Source: an uncultured Dokdonia sp. (GTDB lineage: Bacteria > Bacteroidota > Bacteroidia > Flavobacteriales > Flavobacteriaceae). Taken from it: a stretch of DNA of 64,000 nt. Positions 18,697-28,100 of this stretch are shown here, piece by piece. A program made the position numbers and the translations under genes. The notes beneath the pieces were generated by a model. The model was not told the origin of the DNA and ran no database searches. It saw nothing but the letters and a program-made list of their open reading frames with translations. The stretch covers positions 248,001-312,000 of the forward strand of contig CANNDF010000004.1 of the NCBI GenBank assembly GCA_947503305.1. The letters are read 5' to 3'. Numbering within the stretch: position 1 is the first letter of the stretch; every line of letters starts with the position of its first letter.

Positions 18697-18704
18697 TAGT
18701 TTTG
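18697..18704 (+). promoter_or_regulatory. Candidate -7 box TAGTTTTG before the alpha-oxoamine synthase
   Basis: Matches TAnnTTTG and lies 23 bp before the ATG at 18727. The nearest upstream TTG (18668-18670) is 26 bp away, longer than the usual 17-23, so the pairing is doubtful. Confidence 0.4.
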
Positions 18705-18726
18705 CATTTCGTTTGAAAATTTGAAT

Positions 18727-19986
18727 ATGAAGGACTTATTTGAGAAGATTTATAAGGATAAAGGACCACTAGGTAAATGGGCATCTGTAGCAGAAGGATA
18801 CTTTGTTTTTCCTAAATTAGAGGGGCCTATTTCAAATCGTATGAAGTTTCAGGGAAAAGAAGTGATTACCTGGAGTGTAAATGATTATTTGGGACTTGCA
18901 AACCGTCCAGAGGTTCGCGAGATAGATGCTCAAGCAGCGGCAGCATATGGTAGTGCTTATCCTATGGGAGCACGTATGATGAGTGGTCATACAGATCTTC
19001 ATGAGCAATTACAAAACGAACTTGCAGCTTTTGTAAGTAAAGAAGCAGCATACCTTTTAAATTTCGGATATCAAGGAATTCTTTCTACGATTGATGCATT
19101 GGTAGGTAAAGATGATATCATTGTATATGATGTAGATACACATGCATGTATTATAGATGGTGTTCGTCTGCATATGGGTAAACGTTTTACCTATAAGCAT
19201 AATGATATGGCGAGTATCGAAAAAAACTTAGAGCGTGCTACTAAAATGGCAGAGCAAACGGGTGGTGGTATTCTTGTTATCTCAGAAGGAGTTTTTGGAA
19301 TGAGAGGTGAACAAGGTAGACTTAAAGAAATTGTTGCTCTTAAGAAAAAGTACAACTTCCGCCTTCTAGTAGATGATGCACATGGTTTTGGAACTTTGGG
19401 TGCTACAGGAGCCGGAGCTGGTGAAGAGCAAGGTGTGCAAGACGAAATAGATGTGTATTTTGCTACGTTTGCAAAATCAATGGCTAGTACAGGTGCTTTT
19501 ATAGCAGCAGATCAAGAAATTATAGATTATTTAAAGTATAACTTGCGATCACAAATGTTTGCAAAATCTTTGCAAATGCAACTGGTCGTTGGAGCTCTTA
19601 AGCGTTTGGACATGTTACGTACCATGCCAGAACTTCGTGAAAAGTTATGGGAGAATGTAAACGCATTACAAGGAGGCTTAAAAGAAAGAGGCTTTGATAT
19701 AGGAACTACGCAAAGTTGTGTTACTCCAGTATACCTTAAAGGTAGTATTCCGGAAGCGATGGCTTTAGTAAAAGACCTTCGAGAAAATTATGGTGTTTTC
19801 TGTTCTATAGTAGTATATCCAGTAATTCCTAAAGGATTGATTCTATTACGTATGATTCCTACGGCTACGCATACACTGGAAGATGTAGAGGAGACACTTA
19901 ATGCTTTTGATGCAATAAGAGATCGTTTAGAAAATGGTACATATAAGCGATTGTCTGCAAGTGTAGCTGCCGCGATGGGAGCATAG
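18727..19986 (+). CDS. Alpha-oxoamine synthase: serine palmitoyltransferase / cysteate acyltransferase type
   Basis: 419 aa from the ATG at 18727; a TTG two codons upstream (18721) is an unlikely start. Fold-type I PLP enzyme: WSVNDYLGLA (49-58), MGARMMSGHTDLHEQLE-like block (80-94), DDAHGFGTLG (216-225), and the PLP Lys250 in TFAKSMAS. This family joins an acyl-thioester to an amino acid with loss of CO2. In Bacteroidota, versions of this length make 3-ketodihydrosphingosine from serine or 3-oxocapnine from cysteate. The neighbouring cysteine synthase-like gene favours cysteate and hence capnine sulfonolipid synthesis, but serine cannot be excluded by reading alone. Confidence 0.82.
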   Translation: MKDLFEKIYKDKGPLGKWASVAEGYFVFPKLEGPISNRMKFQGKEVITWSVNDYLGLANRPEVREIDAQAAAAYGSAYPMGARMMSGHTDLHEQLQNELAAFVSKEAAYLLNFGYQGILSTIDALVGKDDIIVYDVDTHACIIDGVRLHMGKRFTYKHNDMASIEKNLERATKMAEQTGGGILVISEGVFGMRGEQGRLKEIVALKKKYNFRLLVDDAHGFGTLGATGAGAGEEQGVQDEIDVYFATFAKSMASTGAFIAADQEIIDYLKYNLRSQMFAKSLQMQLVVGALKRLDMLRTMPELREKLWENVNALQGGLKERGFDIGTTQSCVTPVYLKGSIPEAMALVKDLRENYGVFCSIVVYPVIPKGLILLRMIPTATHTLEDVEETLNAFDAIRDRLENGTYKRLSASVAAAMGA

Positions 19987-20011
19987 TAGAGAATTCTTTT
20001 TGCGAGATAAT

Positions 20012-20043
20012 ATAAAAGCGATATCAAATGATATCGCTTTTAT
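20012..20043. terminator. Intrinsic terminator after the alpha-oxoamine synthase
   Basis: A long stem, AAAAGCGATATCA with TGATATCGCTTTT, extended by AT pairs, and a 2-nt loop. It is placed 26 bp after the stop codon. Confidence 0.8.
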
Positions 20044-20197
20044 TGTTAAATATTTTGGGCTTTTAAAATATTCATTTGTAATTCTAGCGACCTCAAGAGA
20101 ATTTTTCCAAACTATATAAAATGCGACGCATTTTTAATTTTATGTAACCTATATCATTCTCACGCATGATCAAAAAATATTCTTGATGATTGAGCAT

Positions 20198-20229
20198 AAA
20201 AAATGTCTACTATAGAGTAGACATTTTTT
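20198..20229. terminator. Intrinsic terminator after the TlpA-like gene
   Basis: A 14-bp stem including A and T tracts (AATGTCTACT / AGTAGACATT) and an ATAG loop. It lies 20 bp downstream of the minus-strand stop at 20249. The 20044-20197 stretch holds only a minor hairpin around 20118-20134 (AAAATGCG / CGCATTTT). Confidence 0.8.
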
Positions 20230-20248
20230 TATACGGTGAGTAAATAAG

Positions 20249-21385
20249 CTAACTCTCTCCTAATAGCTCTGCCATTTTTGCTTCTAATGCAGGGCCTCTA
20301 AGATCTTTGGCAATAATTGTTCCTGTTTCATCTAGTAAGAATGTTGCAGGAATTGCACGTACTCCATAAGATCTTGGAATAGGGTCTTGCCAAAACTTAA
20401 GATTTGAGACATGATACCAATCCATTTGATCCTTTTCGATCGCTTTAATCCATCTTTCCTTTTGTCCTGGTCTATCTAGTGATACACTTATAATGTTTAA
20501 TCCTTTATCATGGTATTTATTATATACACGAACTACATTTGGGTTTTCCATGCGACATGGCCTGCACCATGAAGCCCAAAAATCTATAATTGTATATTTC
20601 CCAAGAGTTTCTGTAAGTGATAATTCTTTTCCCTCTGGAGTCTGAGCACTAAAAAGTGGCGCTTTATTACCTATGCTGGCAAGTTGAGCAGCAGCTCGTT
20701 GGGATTTTTGTTGTGCTATATAACGTTTAATACTTCCTCCTATAGGGGATTCTTGAATAGAAGACCCTAAGCCATTATAGTAGGCTTCTGTCTCTTCTAC
20801 CTTTAGTACCTTAGCATTGATAAGATCTGATAAGGCCATAATGGCAACCATGCTATTGGGGTTAGTATCCAAAACTTGCTTTTTATCTGTTACAAATTTT
20901 TCATCTAGAACTTTAATCTGATTTGAAAATTCTGTAACCATGACCCCATCCGTTTGAGCTTGTGCCTGACGCATTTTTTGTAATAGGTCAGCTTTCTTTT
21001 GGTTTTTTTGGCGACTTGTGTTCGTATATGTGTTAAAAAGTTCGTTTTCTTTACTACCCATTACTAAAGATGCATTGATACTATCTTTGTAGAGTGTAAC
21101 TGTTAATGGAGCTTTATCTTTTACTATTAATAACTGTCCATTGATGCCTTGTGCAGATAAAATCTGAATACCGGTACCATCGGCTGTAGGTTTAGTAAAT
21201 GTAAAGCTTCCAGCATTTACAACAGCAGTATCTATAGCAATACGTTTATTGTTTTCTCCTAACTCTTGAAGGTAGAGGGAAGTACCATCTTCGAAGCCTG
21301 TTGCAGTACCTTTAATACCATAGGAATCTTCTTTTCCACAGGAAAAAATTAAAAGGCTGGTAAATACCAATAAAATTCTTCTCAT
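20249..21385 (-). CDS. TlpA-like thiol-disulfide reductase lipoprotein with DUF4369 domain
   Basis: A 378-aa protein with a lipobox ending at the Cys of LLIFSCGK. Residues about 25-130 look like DUF4369 (IKGTATGFEDGTSLYLQEL, SFTFTKP), with a coiled helical linker near 130-160. The C-terminal thioredoxin-fold domain of the TlpA/AhpC-TSA type has the redox pair in FWASWCRPCRMENP and the cis-Pro block IPATFLLDETG. Expected role: keeping cysteines of envelope proteins or c-type cytochromes reduced. A minus-strand TATTTTTG box lies at 21413-21406, about 20 bp before the start. Confidence 0.88.
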   Translation of the reverse strand: MRRILLVFTSLLIFSCGKEDSYGIKGTATGFEDGTSLYLQELGENNKRIAIDTAVVNAGSFTFTKPTADGTGIQILSAQGINGQLLIVKDKAPLTVTLYKDSINASLVMGSKENELFNTYTNTSRQKNQKKADLLQKMRQAQAQTDGVMVTEFSNQIKVLDEKFVTDKKQVLDTNPNSMVAIMALSDLINAKVLKVEETEAYYNGLGSSIQESPIGGSIKRYIAQQKSQRAAAQLASIGNKAPLFSAQTPEGKELSLTETLGKYTIIDFWASWCRPCRMENPNVVRVYNKYHDKGLNIISVSLDRPGQKERWIKAIEKDQMDWYHVSNLKFWQDPIPRSYGVRAIPATFLLDETGTIIAKDLRGPALEAKMAELLGES

Positions 21386-21493
21386 AAATGCGTAAATTTG
21401 AGTAACAAAAATACATATTATCCGTCTAATATACTATACTCTGTATGTATATGAATACGTGAGTTATGAGATAATAAACCAAAAACTAACAAT

Positions 21494-23866
21494 ATGGCTT
21501 TTATAGAAGAAGATTTTCCGATGGCGATACATATCAGCTTTAAAAAGTTGGTAGATGATTATCGTGCATTTCTTGATGGAGATGATGAGATACTTGCTCT
21601 AAAAGCAAAACGCATAATTGCTGTTGCAGAGGAATATCCAGAATTGATAGATGGAGTACAGGATTTTGAAGAATTAAAAAAATTAAAACCGCAAACCGAT
21701 ATTCTACTTGAAGATCTTTTTTCAAATGTTTTACAAGACAATGAGATTAAGATAGCTTCTTTGCCTTTCCATAACGGGATCATAAAAAGCTCTAGACGCT
21801 ATGATAAGATCATTGAGAATGCTGGCGAAGGATTTGTTCCAGAAATAAAAAACTTTGACGATAACCATTTTTATATAATGGGATGTAGCATTATATTAGG
21901 TAGACATTATGGATATAATATAGATTTTAGACGTCCTTTTTATTATGATATTCCTGATGCTAATGGGATCATACGTCACTATCGAATGTTATACAATGCG
22001 GACTATTTAATTACTGAAAAAGGAGAAAATGCTATTGATATTACGCAAGAGGATGTAAATGAATTACTGGACAACTTTGATAATATTGATTTATGGAAGG
22101 CAAAATTCCCTCCATTGAGTTGGAAGTTCAAAGGGTTTATTCTTGCAAACTTATATGACGCTACTACCGATGTCTCTATATCAGAGTTTAAAACAAATTT
22201 ATTAAAGTATGACAAAGGAGATAGCGATTTCATTTTAGCATTTCAAAACATATTTAGATCTATATTTAATCTTACAGAAATTAAAGTAGGGTTTTCAAAT
22301 TACAATGTTCAATTTAAAAGTTTGGAAAGAGTTCCAGAAAAAGAAATTGATAGTTTTGTCCTTAATGAAGAAATGACTCAAGAATGTGAAAGTGCCTTAT
22401 GTAGTGGATCTTTTCATTCTATTTTTACAAAAGGTGAGTTTTTTGCGGTATCAGATGTAGAAAAATATTATTCCTATGACACAACATCTCCCTTTTACAA
22501 AAACCTATTAGATCAGGGGATACATAGTGCTATTTTTGCACCTATAACACACGGAGGTGACTTTTTAGGATTGTTAGAAATTGTTTCTCCAAATAAGTAT
22601 GAACTTAATAGTATTAATGCGAATAAGTTACTGGATCTTATGCCGTATCTTGTTGATTCTGTATTACGATCTAGACAGCAGATGGAAAATGATTTAGAAA
22701 TCATTATCCAGAATGAATGTACCTCTATACATCCTAGCGTATATTGGAGATTTAGACAAGAGGCACGTCGCTTTATGTATGGTCAAGTAGATGGTGATAC
22801 GTCCATTACTTTTAGAGATATTGTTTTTAAAGACGTATACCCATTATTTGGACAGACAGATATTAAAGGATCTTCACAGGCAAGAAATACTGCTGTTCAA
22901 AAAGACTTACTATTACAATTAGAAACCTCACGTACCATTCTTAATAAAGTATTGGAAAAAAATAAACTTCCAGTATACGAAGAGTTTCTTTTTAGAATAG
23001 ATTCTTTTGTTAATGAAATCAATGAGCAATTAGCTGTAGATAGCGAACGTAAAATTTTAAACTTCTTTACCTATGATATCAAACCATTTTTTAATCATAT
23101 AAAGGGGAATGATCATCAGATTGATTTATTGATTTCTAACTATGAGGGGATGTTAGAAGATAGTATGGGACTCATTTATAAGCACCGTAAGGATTATGAT
23201 GAATCTGTCATGCTTATCAATAAAAAAATGGCTGCTGTTTTAGATAAGCAACAAGCACAAGCGCAAAAGATGTACCCTCATTTTTTCGAACGTTTTAAAA
23301 CGGACGGAGTAGAGCATAATATGTATATAGGCGAGTCTATCACTCGAGAAGATAGTTTCAATAAGATCTATCTATACAACCTTAGACTATGGCAGCTACA
23401 AGCTATTTGTGAGATGGAGAATGAACATTATAAGCTTTCGCGAAAGCTATCACACCCTCTAGATGTTGCTTCTATGATTTTAGTTTTTAATACATCTCTA
23501 TCAGTACGTTTTAGAATGGATGAAAAACGATTTGATGTAGATGGGACCTATAATGCACGTTACGAAGTAGTAAAAAAACGTGTTGACAAAGCATATATTA
23601 AGGGAACAGAAGAACGTGTTACTCAAAAAGGAAAAATTGCTATTGTCTATAGTCAAGCCGCAGATGAGCGTGAATATATGAGATATATTAAATTCTTACA
23701 AGAAAAGAAATATCTAGGAGAACATGTAGAAGTAGTAGAACTGGAAGACTTACAGGCTGTTACAGGGTTGAAAGCCATACGTGTAGATGTATTGTATAAA
23801 ACTAAAAAAGGAGCAGAAAAACAGTACTACACATATGAAGATCTAATGGAAGAAATAAGGAACTAG
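21494..23866 (+). CDS. Large GAF domain-containing protein
   Basis: A 790-aa cytoplasmic protein. A GAF-type ligand-binding domain is visible at about residues 275-395 (ALCSGSFHSIFTKGEFFAVSDVEKY, GIHSAIFAPITHGGDFLGLLEIVSPNKYELN). Flanking regions are long, mainly helical and acidic, with no kinase, cyclase or output motif that I recognise. The gene type is common in flavobacteria and its function is unknown. The start at 21494 (MAFIEEDFPMAIHI) is the only ATG before the conserved-looking sequence, apart from the Met at residue 10. The palindrome copy at 23434-23447 is read LSRK near residue 648. Confidence 0.75.
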   Translation: MAFIEEDFPMAIHISFKKLVDDYRAFLDGDDEILALKAKRIIAVAEEYPELIDGVQDFEELKKLKPQTDILLEDLFSNVLQDNEIKIASLPFHNGIIKSSRRYDKIIENAGEGFVPEIKNFDDNHFYIMGCSIILGRHYGYNIDFRRPFYYDIPDANGIIRHYRMLYNADYLITEKGENAIDITQEDVNELLDNFDNIDLWKAKFPPLSWKFKGFILANLYDATTDVSISEFKTNLLKYDKGDSDFILAFQNIFRSIFNLTEIKVGFSNYNVQFKSLERVPEKEIDSFVLNEEMTQECESALCSGSFHSIFTKGEFFAVSDVEKYYSYDTTSPFYKNLLDQGIHSAIFAPITHGGDFLGLLEIVSPNKYELNSINANKLLDLMPYLVDSVLRSRQQMENDLEIIIQNECTSIHPSVYWRFRQEARRFMYGQVDGDTSITFRDIVFKDVYPLFGQTDIKGSSQARNTAVQKDLLLQLETSRTILNKVLEKNKLPVYEEFLFRIDSFVNEINEQLAVDSERKILNFFTYDIKPFFNHIKGNDHQIDLLISNYEGMLEDSMGLIYKHRKDYDESVMLINKKMAAVLDKQQAQAQKMYPHFFERFKTDGVEHNMYIGESITREDSFNKIYLYNLRLWQLQAICEMENEHYKLSRKLSHPLDVASMILVFNTSLSVRFRMDEKRFDVDGTYNARYEVVKKRVDKAYIKGTEERVTQKGKIAIVYSQAADEREYMRYIKFLQEKKYLGEHVEVVELEDLQAVTGLKAIRVDVLYKTKKGAEKQYYTYEDLMEEIRN
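23434..23447. repeat. Iterated palindrome GCTTTCGCGAAAGC, copy 4
   Basis: Perfect 14-bp copy, here extended to a 16-bp palindrome by flanking A and T, inside the GAF protein gene. Confidence 0.95.
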
Positions 23867-23887
23867 TGATATACTCTAGCTCCTTTT
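23857..23887 (+). terminator. Probable terminator overlapping the GAF gene stop
   Basis: AAGGA-a-CTAG pairs with CTAG-c-TCCTT around a 9-nt loop and is followed by TT. The stem contains the TAG stop codon. Confidence 0.5.
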
Positions 23888-23908
23888 CTTTCAAATAATA
23901 TGATTTTT

Positions 23909-25096
23909 CTAATTTATAGGAGGTGCTTGCACTTTAAAGAAGATTGCAAAAGATATTACAGAGGCTACAATACCTATAATAAAGACTGTATATGTGATAC
24001 GTAAGATTCTATATTTCCTATCTAGTACGACCCCAAGAAAATATAAGTCTTTTGTTAATGCAGAATAAATATAGTCTTTGTCTTGCATCATTTCATTGAT
24101 AGCCCATTCAAATTCTCCAAGGCTCATCTTATGAAAATTTCCAAAAAATAAAAGGTTTACTTTTTTTTGCTCAACATCTTCTCGAGTAAATTTACCACTA
24201 GTCACATTAGGTCTCGTAGCTAGTACAGATAGTATCATTGACGTAATACTAAATACTATAAAAACAACTGTAGGAATAATCAAATATTCATTAGATGGAT
24301 TATCAAGTTTTGGAATCAAATTAGACAATGCTAATGATACGATAATAGCATTTACAGATAGTAATATGTTTGCTTTTGTATCTGCAATATCACTAAGCTT
24401 TATATGATTTCTTAATGTAATACGAAACATAGATTGCACTCCTTTTTCAGGACTTTCATCTTTAAGTTTTGCTTTAAGTTTTTCTTTTCTCTTTGCTTTT
24501 TTTATTTCTTTTTGTTCTGCAAGCATTTTTACCAAATTTGCATCTTTTTTGGGTTTCCAATGCTCAATAGCATATGCTGTATAATAATGATGCTCTGTAG
24601 TAAACATACTGATATTACATTTACGCCAATCTTCTATAGAATGCTCTGCAATGCCTTGTATACGAAGTTCTTGCCTTAGGTATTCGCTTGCTTCTTCAAA
24701 ATAACTTTTTGCAAAATGTGATGCATCTGCATCTCTTAATATTTTATCTAATTCACCTATGGGAGTATTTTCCATCTTAGTTGCCATGATGGCTTGAGAA
24801 ACTTTCTCTATCCGTTCTTTACTCATCCCCTCAGAAGCTAAAAACTCATCTGCAATGACGATAGATGCTTCTTCATGATTATCTCTTCCATGAATATATC
24901 CGGTATCATGTAATAAAGCTGCAACTAGTACTATTTCTTTGTCGTCTGCAGTAAGTTCGCTTTTTTCTATGATTTCTTTCGTACTTTTATAAACACGTTT
25001 CGCATGTACATAATTGTGATAAATACATGTTTTTGGGAGTTTTTTCTCTAAAAGATCCGAAACAAAGGCATCAGTTTTTTCAACTAAAGATGTCAT
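23909..25096 (-). CDS. HD phosphohydrolase fused to a Pycsar-type (PycTM) membrane effector
   Basis: A 395-aa protein in two parts. The N-terminal HD domain has His31 (HNYVHAKRV), His63-Asp64 (ALLHDTGY), His74 (DNHEEAS) and a late Asp near 122-124 (RDADASHF), so its metal site looks intact. A Lys/Glu-rich linker follows (about 185-220). The C-terminus, starting MFRITLRNHIKLSDIADTK near 223, is the DUF5706/PycTM domain with membrane helices at about 245-262, 272-294 and 368-388. PycTM is the membrane-disrupting effector of Pycsar anti-phage systems, where it responds to cyclic pyrimidine nucleotides. No cyclase gene of the PycC type is adjacent. The fusion may couple nucleotide hydrolysis to membrane signalling. 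Confidence 0.8.
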   Translation of the reverse strand: MTSLVEKTDAFVSDLLEKKLPKTCIYHNYVHAKRVYKSTKEIIEKSELTADDKEIVLVAALLHDTGYIHGRDNHEEASIVIADEFLASEGMSKERIEKVSQAIMATKMENTPIGELDKILRDADASHFAKSYFEEASEYLRQELRIQGIAEHSIEDWRKCNISMFTTEHHYYTAYAIEHWKPKKDANLVKMLAEQKEIKKAKRKEKLKAKLKDESPEKGVQSMFRITLRNHIKLSDIADTKANILLSVNAIIVSLALSNLIPKLDNPSNEYLIIPTVVFIVFSITSMILSVLATRPNVTSGKFTREDVEQKKVNLLFFGNFHKMSLGEFEWAINEMMQDKDYIYSALTKDLYFLGVVLDRKYRILRITYTVFIIGIVASVISFAIFFKVQAPPIN

Positions 25097-25145
25097 AAGC
25101 TATATCTAATATAATTTAGTCCTAAAATTACATTAAAAATTACAT

Positions 25146-28100
25146 ATGAAAGTAAAATACTCAACCATCTACAGTTTAATTTTAATTTTTTGTATAAGTT
25201 GTGCTACATATCAACCTCAATTTTCTGATAAAGAGGGAGGTAGTGACGGTACGCTTTCGCAAAAACAGACTCCTTCAAAAACCTTTTACCTTATAGGTGA
25301 TGCTGGAAATGCAAAAACAGGAGCCAGTACAGATGCCTTAGTTGCCCTTAAAAAAGTATTAGATAATACACAATCTCAAGAAGATTATGCCATTTTTCTA
25401 GGTGATAATATTTACGAAAATGGACTTCCGAGTGATAACAGTCCCGATCGTGCAGATGCCGATCATAAATTACAAACACAACTAGATGCAGTAGATGACT
25501 TTAAAGGGAATGTTGTATTTATCCCTGGGAATCACGATTGGCGAGAAGGAACTAAAGGATTAAAACGTCAACAAAAACGTATCGAAGAAAAGCTAGGTAA
25601 AAATGCATTCTTACCAAAGAATGGTTGTCCTATTAAAAAGATAGATGTAAATGACGATATCATTTTTATAGCTGTTGATACCCAATGGTATTTAGAAAAT
25701 TGGGATAAGAACCCTACAATGAATGATGATTGCGATATCAAGACAAGAAAAGATTTCTTTTTAGAAATAGAAGGCTTGTTTAAGAAAAATAATGAGAAGA
25801 CTATTATTGTTGCAATGCACCACCCTATGTACACAAATGGTATTCACGGAGGGAATTTTGCGGCTGGAAAGCATTTATTCCCATTTCAGTCTAAGGTGCC
25901 ATTTCCTGTTATAGGATCACTTATCGCACAGGTTAGGTCTCAAGGAGGAGTATCTCCTCAAGACAGGTATCATGCTAAGTATCGTAAATTCATGAATCAA
26001 CTCTCTACTCTGGCAAGAGATACAGATAAAGCAATTTTTGTTTCTGGTCATGAGCATAGTTTACAGTATATAGACCATGAAGGAGTAAAACAAATTGTTA
26101 GTGGCGCTGGTTCTAAAGCTTCTGCTGCAAGTCTGGGAGACGATGGATTATTTTCATACGGGGGTCAAGGATTTGCTGCATTGACAGTAGCAAATGATGG
26201 TTCGTCATTTGTTAAATACTACAGTGCTATAGATGGAGTTCCTAAACTCTTATACGAAACTGAGGTTCATGAAAAAGATAAAGCGTATGATATTTCGGGC
26301 TTATCTAACTCTTTTGAGACAAGTAGAAATGAATCTGTATATACTAAGGCAGATACTGAAAAGAAAAAATCATATGAAAGATTATGGGGAGAACATTATC
26401 GTTATGTCTATGGAACAGATATAAAAGTTCCTGTTGCTACTTTAGATACACTTATGGGTGGATTTACAATAGAACGTAAAGGTGGTGGACATCAGACAAG
26501 ATCTTTACGTTTGATAGATAAAGATGGAAGAAACTTTGCTTTACGGGCTATAAAGAAAAGTGCAGTACAATTTTTACAAAGTGTTGTTTTTAAAGAAAAC
26601 TTTATAAGAGATGAGTTTAAAGATTCGTTTACAGAAGATATTTTATTAGATTTTTATACCTCTAGTCACCCTTATGCGAGTCTTGCAATAGGACCTCTTG
26701 CAGATGCTGTGGGTGTTTATCATACAAACCCTCAGCTTTTTTATGTTCCAAAACATCCTGCTTTAGGAAAATATAATGCTGAGTTTGGAGATGAATTATA
26801 CATTATGGAAGAACGTCCTGATGATGGGTTTTTAGATGTTGCTTCTTTTGGAAATCCTGATGATATAGAGAGTACTGCAGATGTTTTTAAAAAAATACGA
26901 AAAGACGAAAAGTTTCAGGTAGATGAAGATGCTTATGTACGTGCACGTTTATTTGATATGCTTTTAGGTGACTGGGATCGCCATACAGATCAATGGAGAT
27001 GGGCTCGATTTGATGAATCTGATGATAAAAAAGTGTACAGACCTATCCCAAGAGATAGAGATCAAGCCTTTTCTAATTATGATGGAAAACTATTAGACTT
27101 TTTTAAATTCATAAGCCCTCCAGCAAGACAGTTTCAGGAATATGACGGAGCATTAAAGGATATTAAATGGATTAATAGTGCTGGGCTTAGACTAGACAGG
27201 GATCTCACAGGAAAAGTAGGTAGAGAGGTATGGATAAAACAAGCGCAGTATATTCAAAATAACCTTAGTGATACTGCTATTGATAATGCTTTTAAGTATT
27301 TTCCTCAAGAAGTTCAGGATGAAGTGCTTGAAGGGGTTAAAGCTAAACTGAAAGTACGTCGAGGAAATCTTGAGGATATTGCAAATCGTTATTATGATTA
27401 CTTATCTGATCTTGTTGTAATCAAGGGAACTGATAAAGATGATCATTTTGAGATTACAAGAAAAGATGGCGCTACTCAAGTAGATATCTCGCGTATTAAA
27501 AATGGAAAGGTATTGTCTCCGTATAAAAGCTATACTGTAAATAGCGCAGATACAGATGAAATATGGATTTATGGTCTAGATGACGATGATACATTTCATG
27601 TTGCCGGAAAAGGAAGGAAACCTATTCGTATGCGCGTTATAGGAGGTCAAAATAATGATTCATATACTATAGATGATGGTCGCCGACTTAAAATTTATGA
27701 TCACAAAGACAAACCTAATACTGTGATTAAGAAAAAAGGGATTATGCGTTTTTCAAATGATTACTCGTATAATACCCATAAATTCGATAAAACAATTCAA
27801 CGTATAAATAATGTGATACCATCTTTAGGGTTTAATCCAGATGATGGTTTGCGTATAGGACTGCAAGAGAGCTATACTGTAAAAGGATTTAAAGATAGCC
27901 CATTTGCTAGCAGACATTTACTTAATGTAGGATATTTTACAGCATCTAGTGGTTTTGATATCCAGTATAATGGAACTTTTACCAAAGCACTTGGAAAGTG
28001 GGATTTGGATATTTCTGCCCGATATACATCTGATAGCTTTGCACGTAACTTTTTTGGAATAGGTAATTTAACTGAGAATATAGAGGCTAATTTTGAAGAT

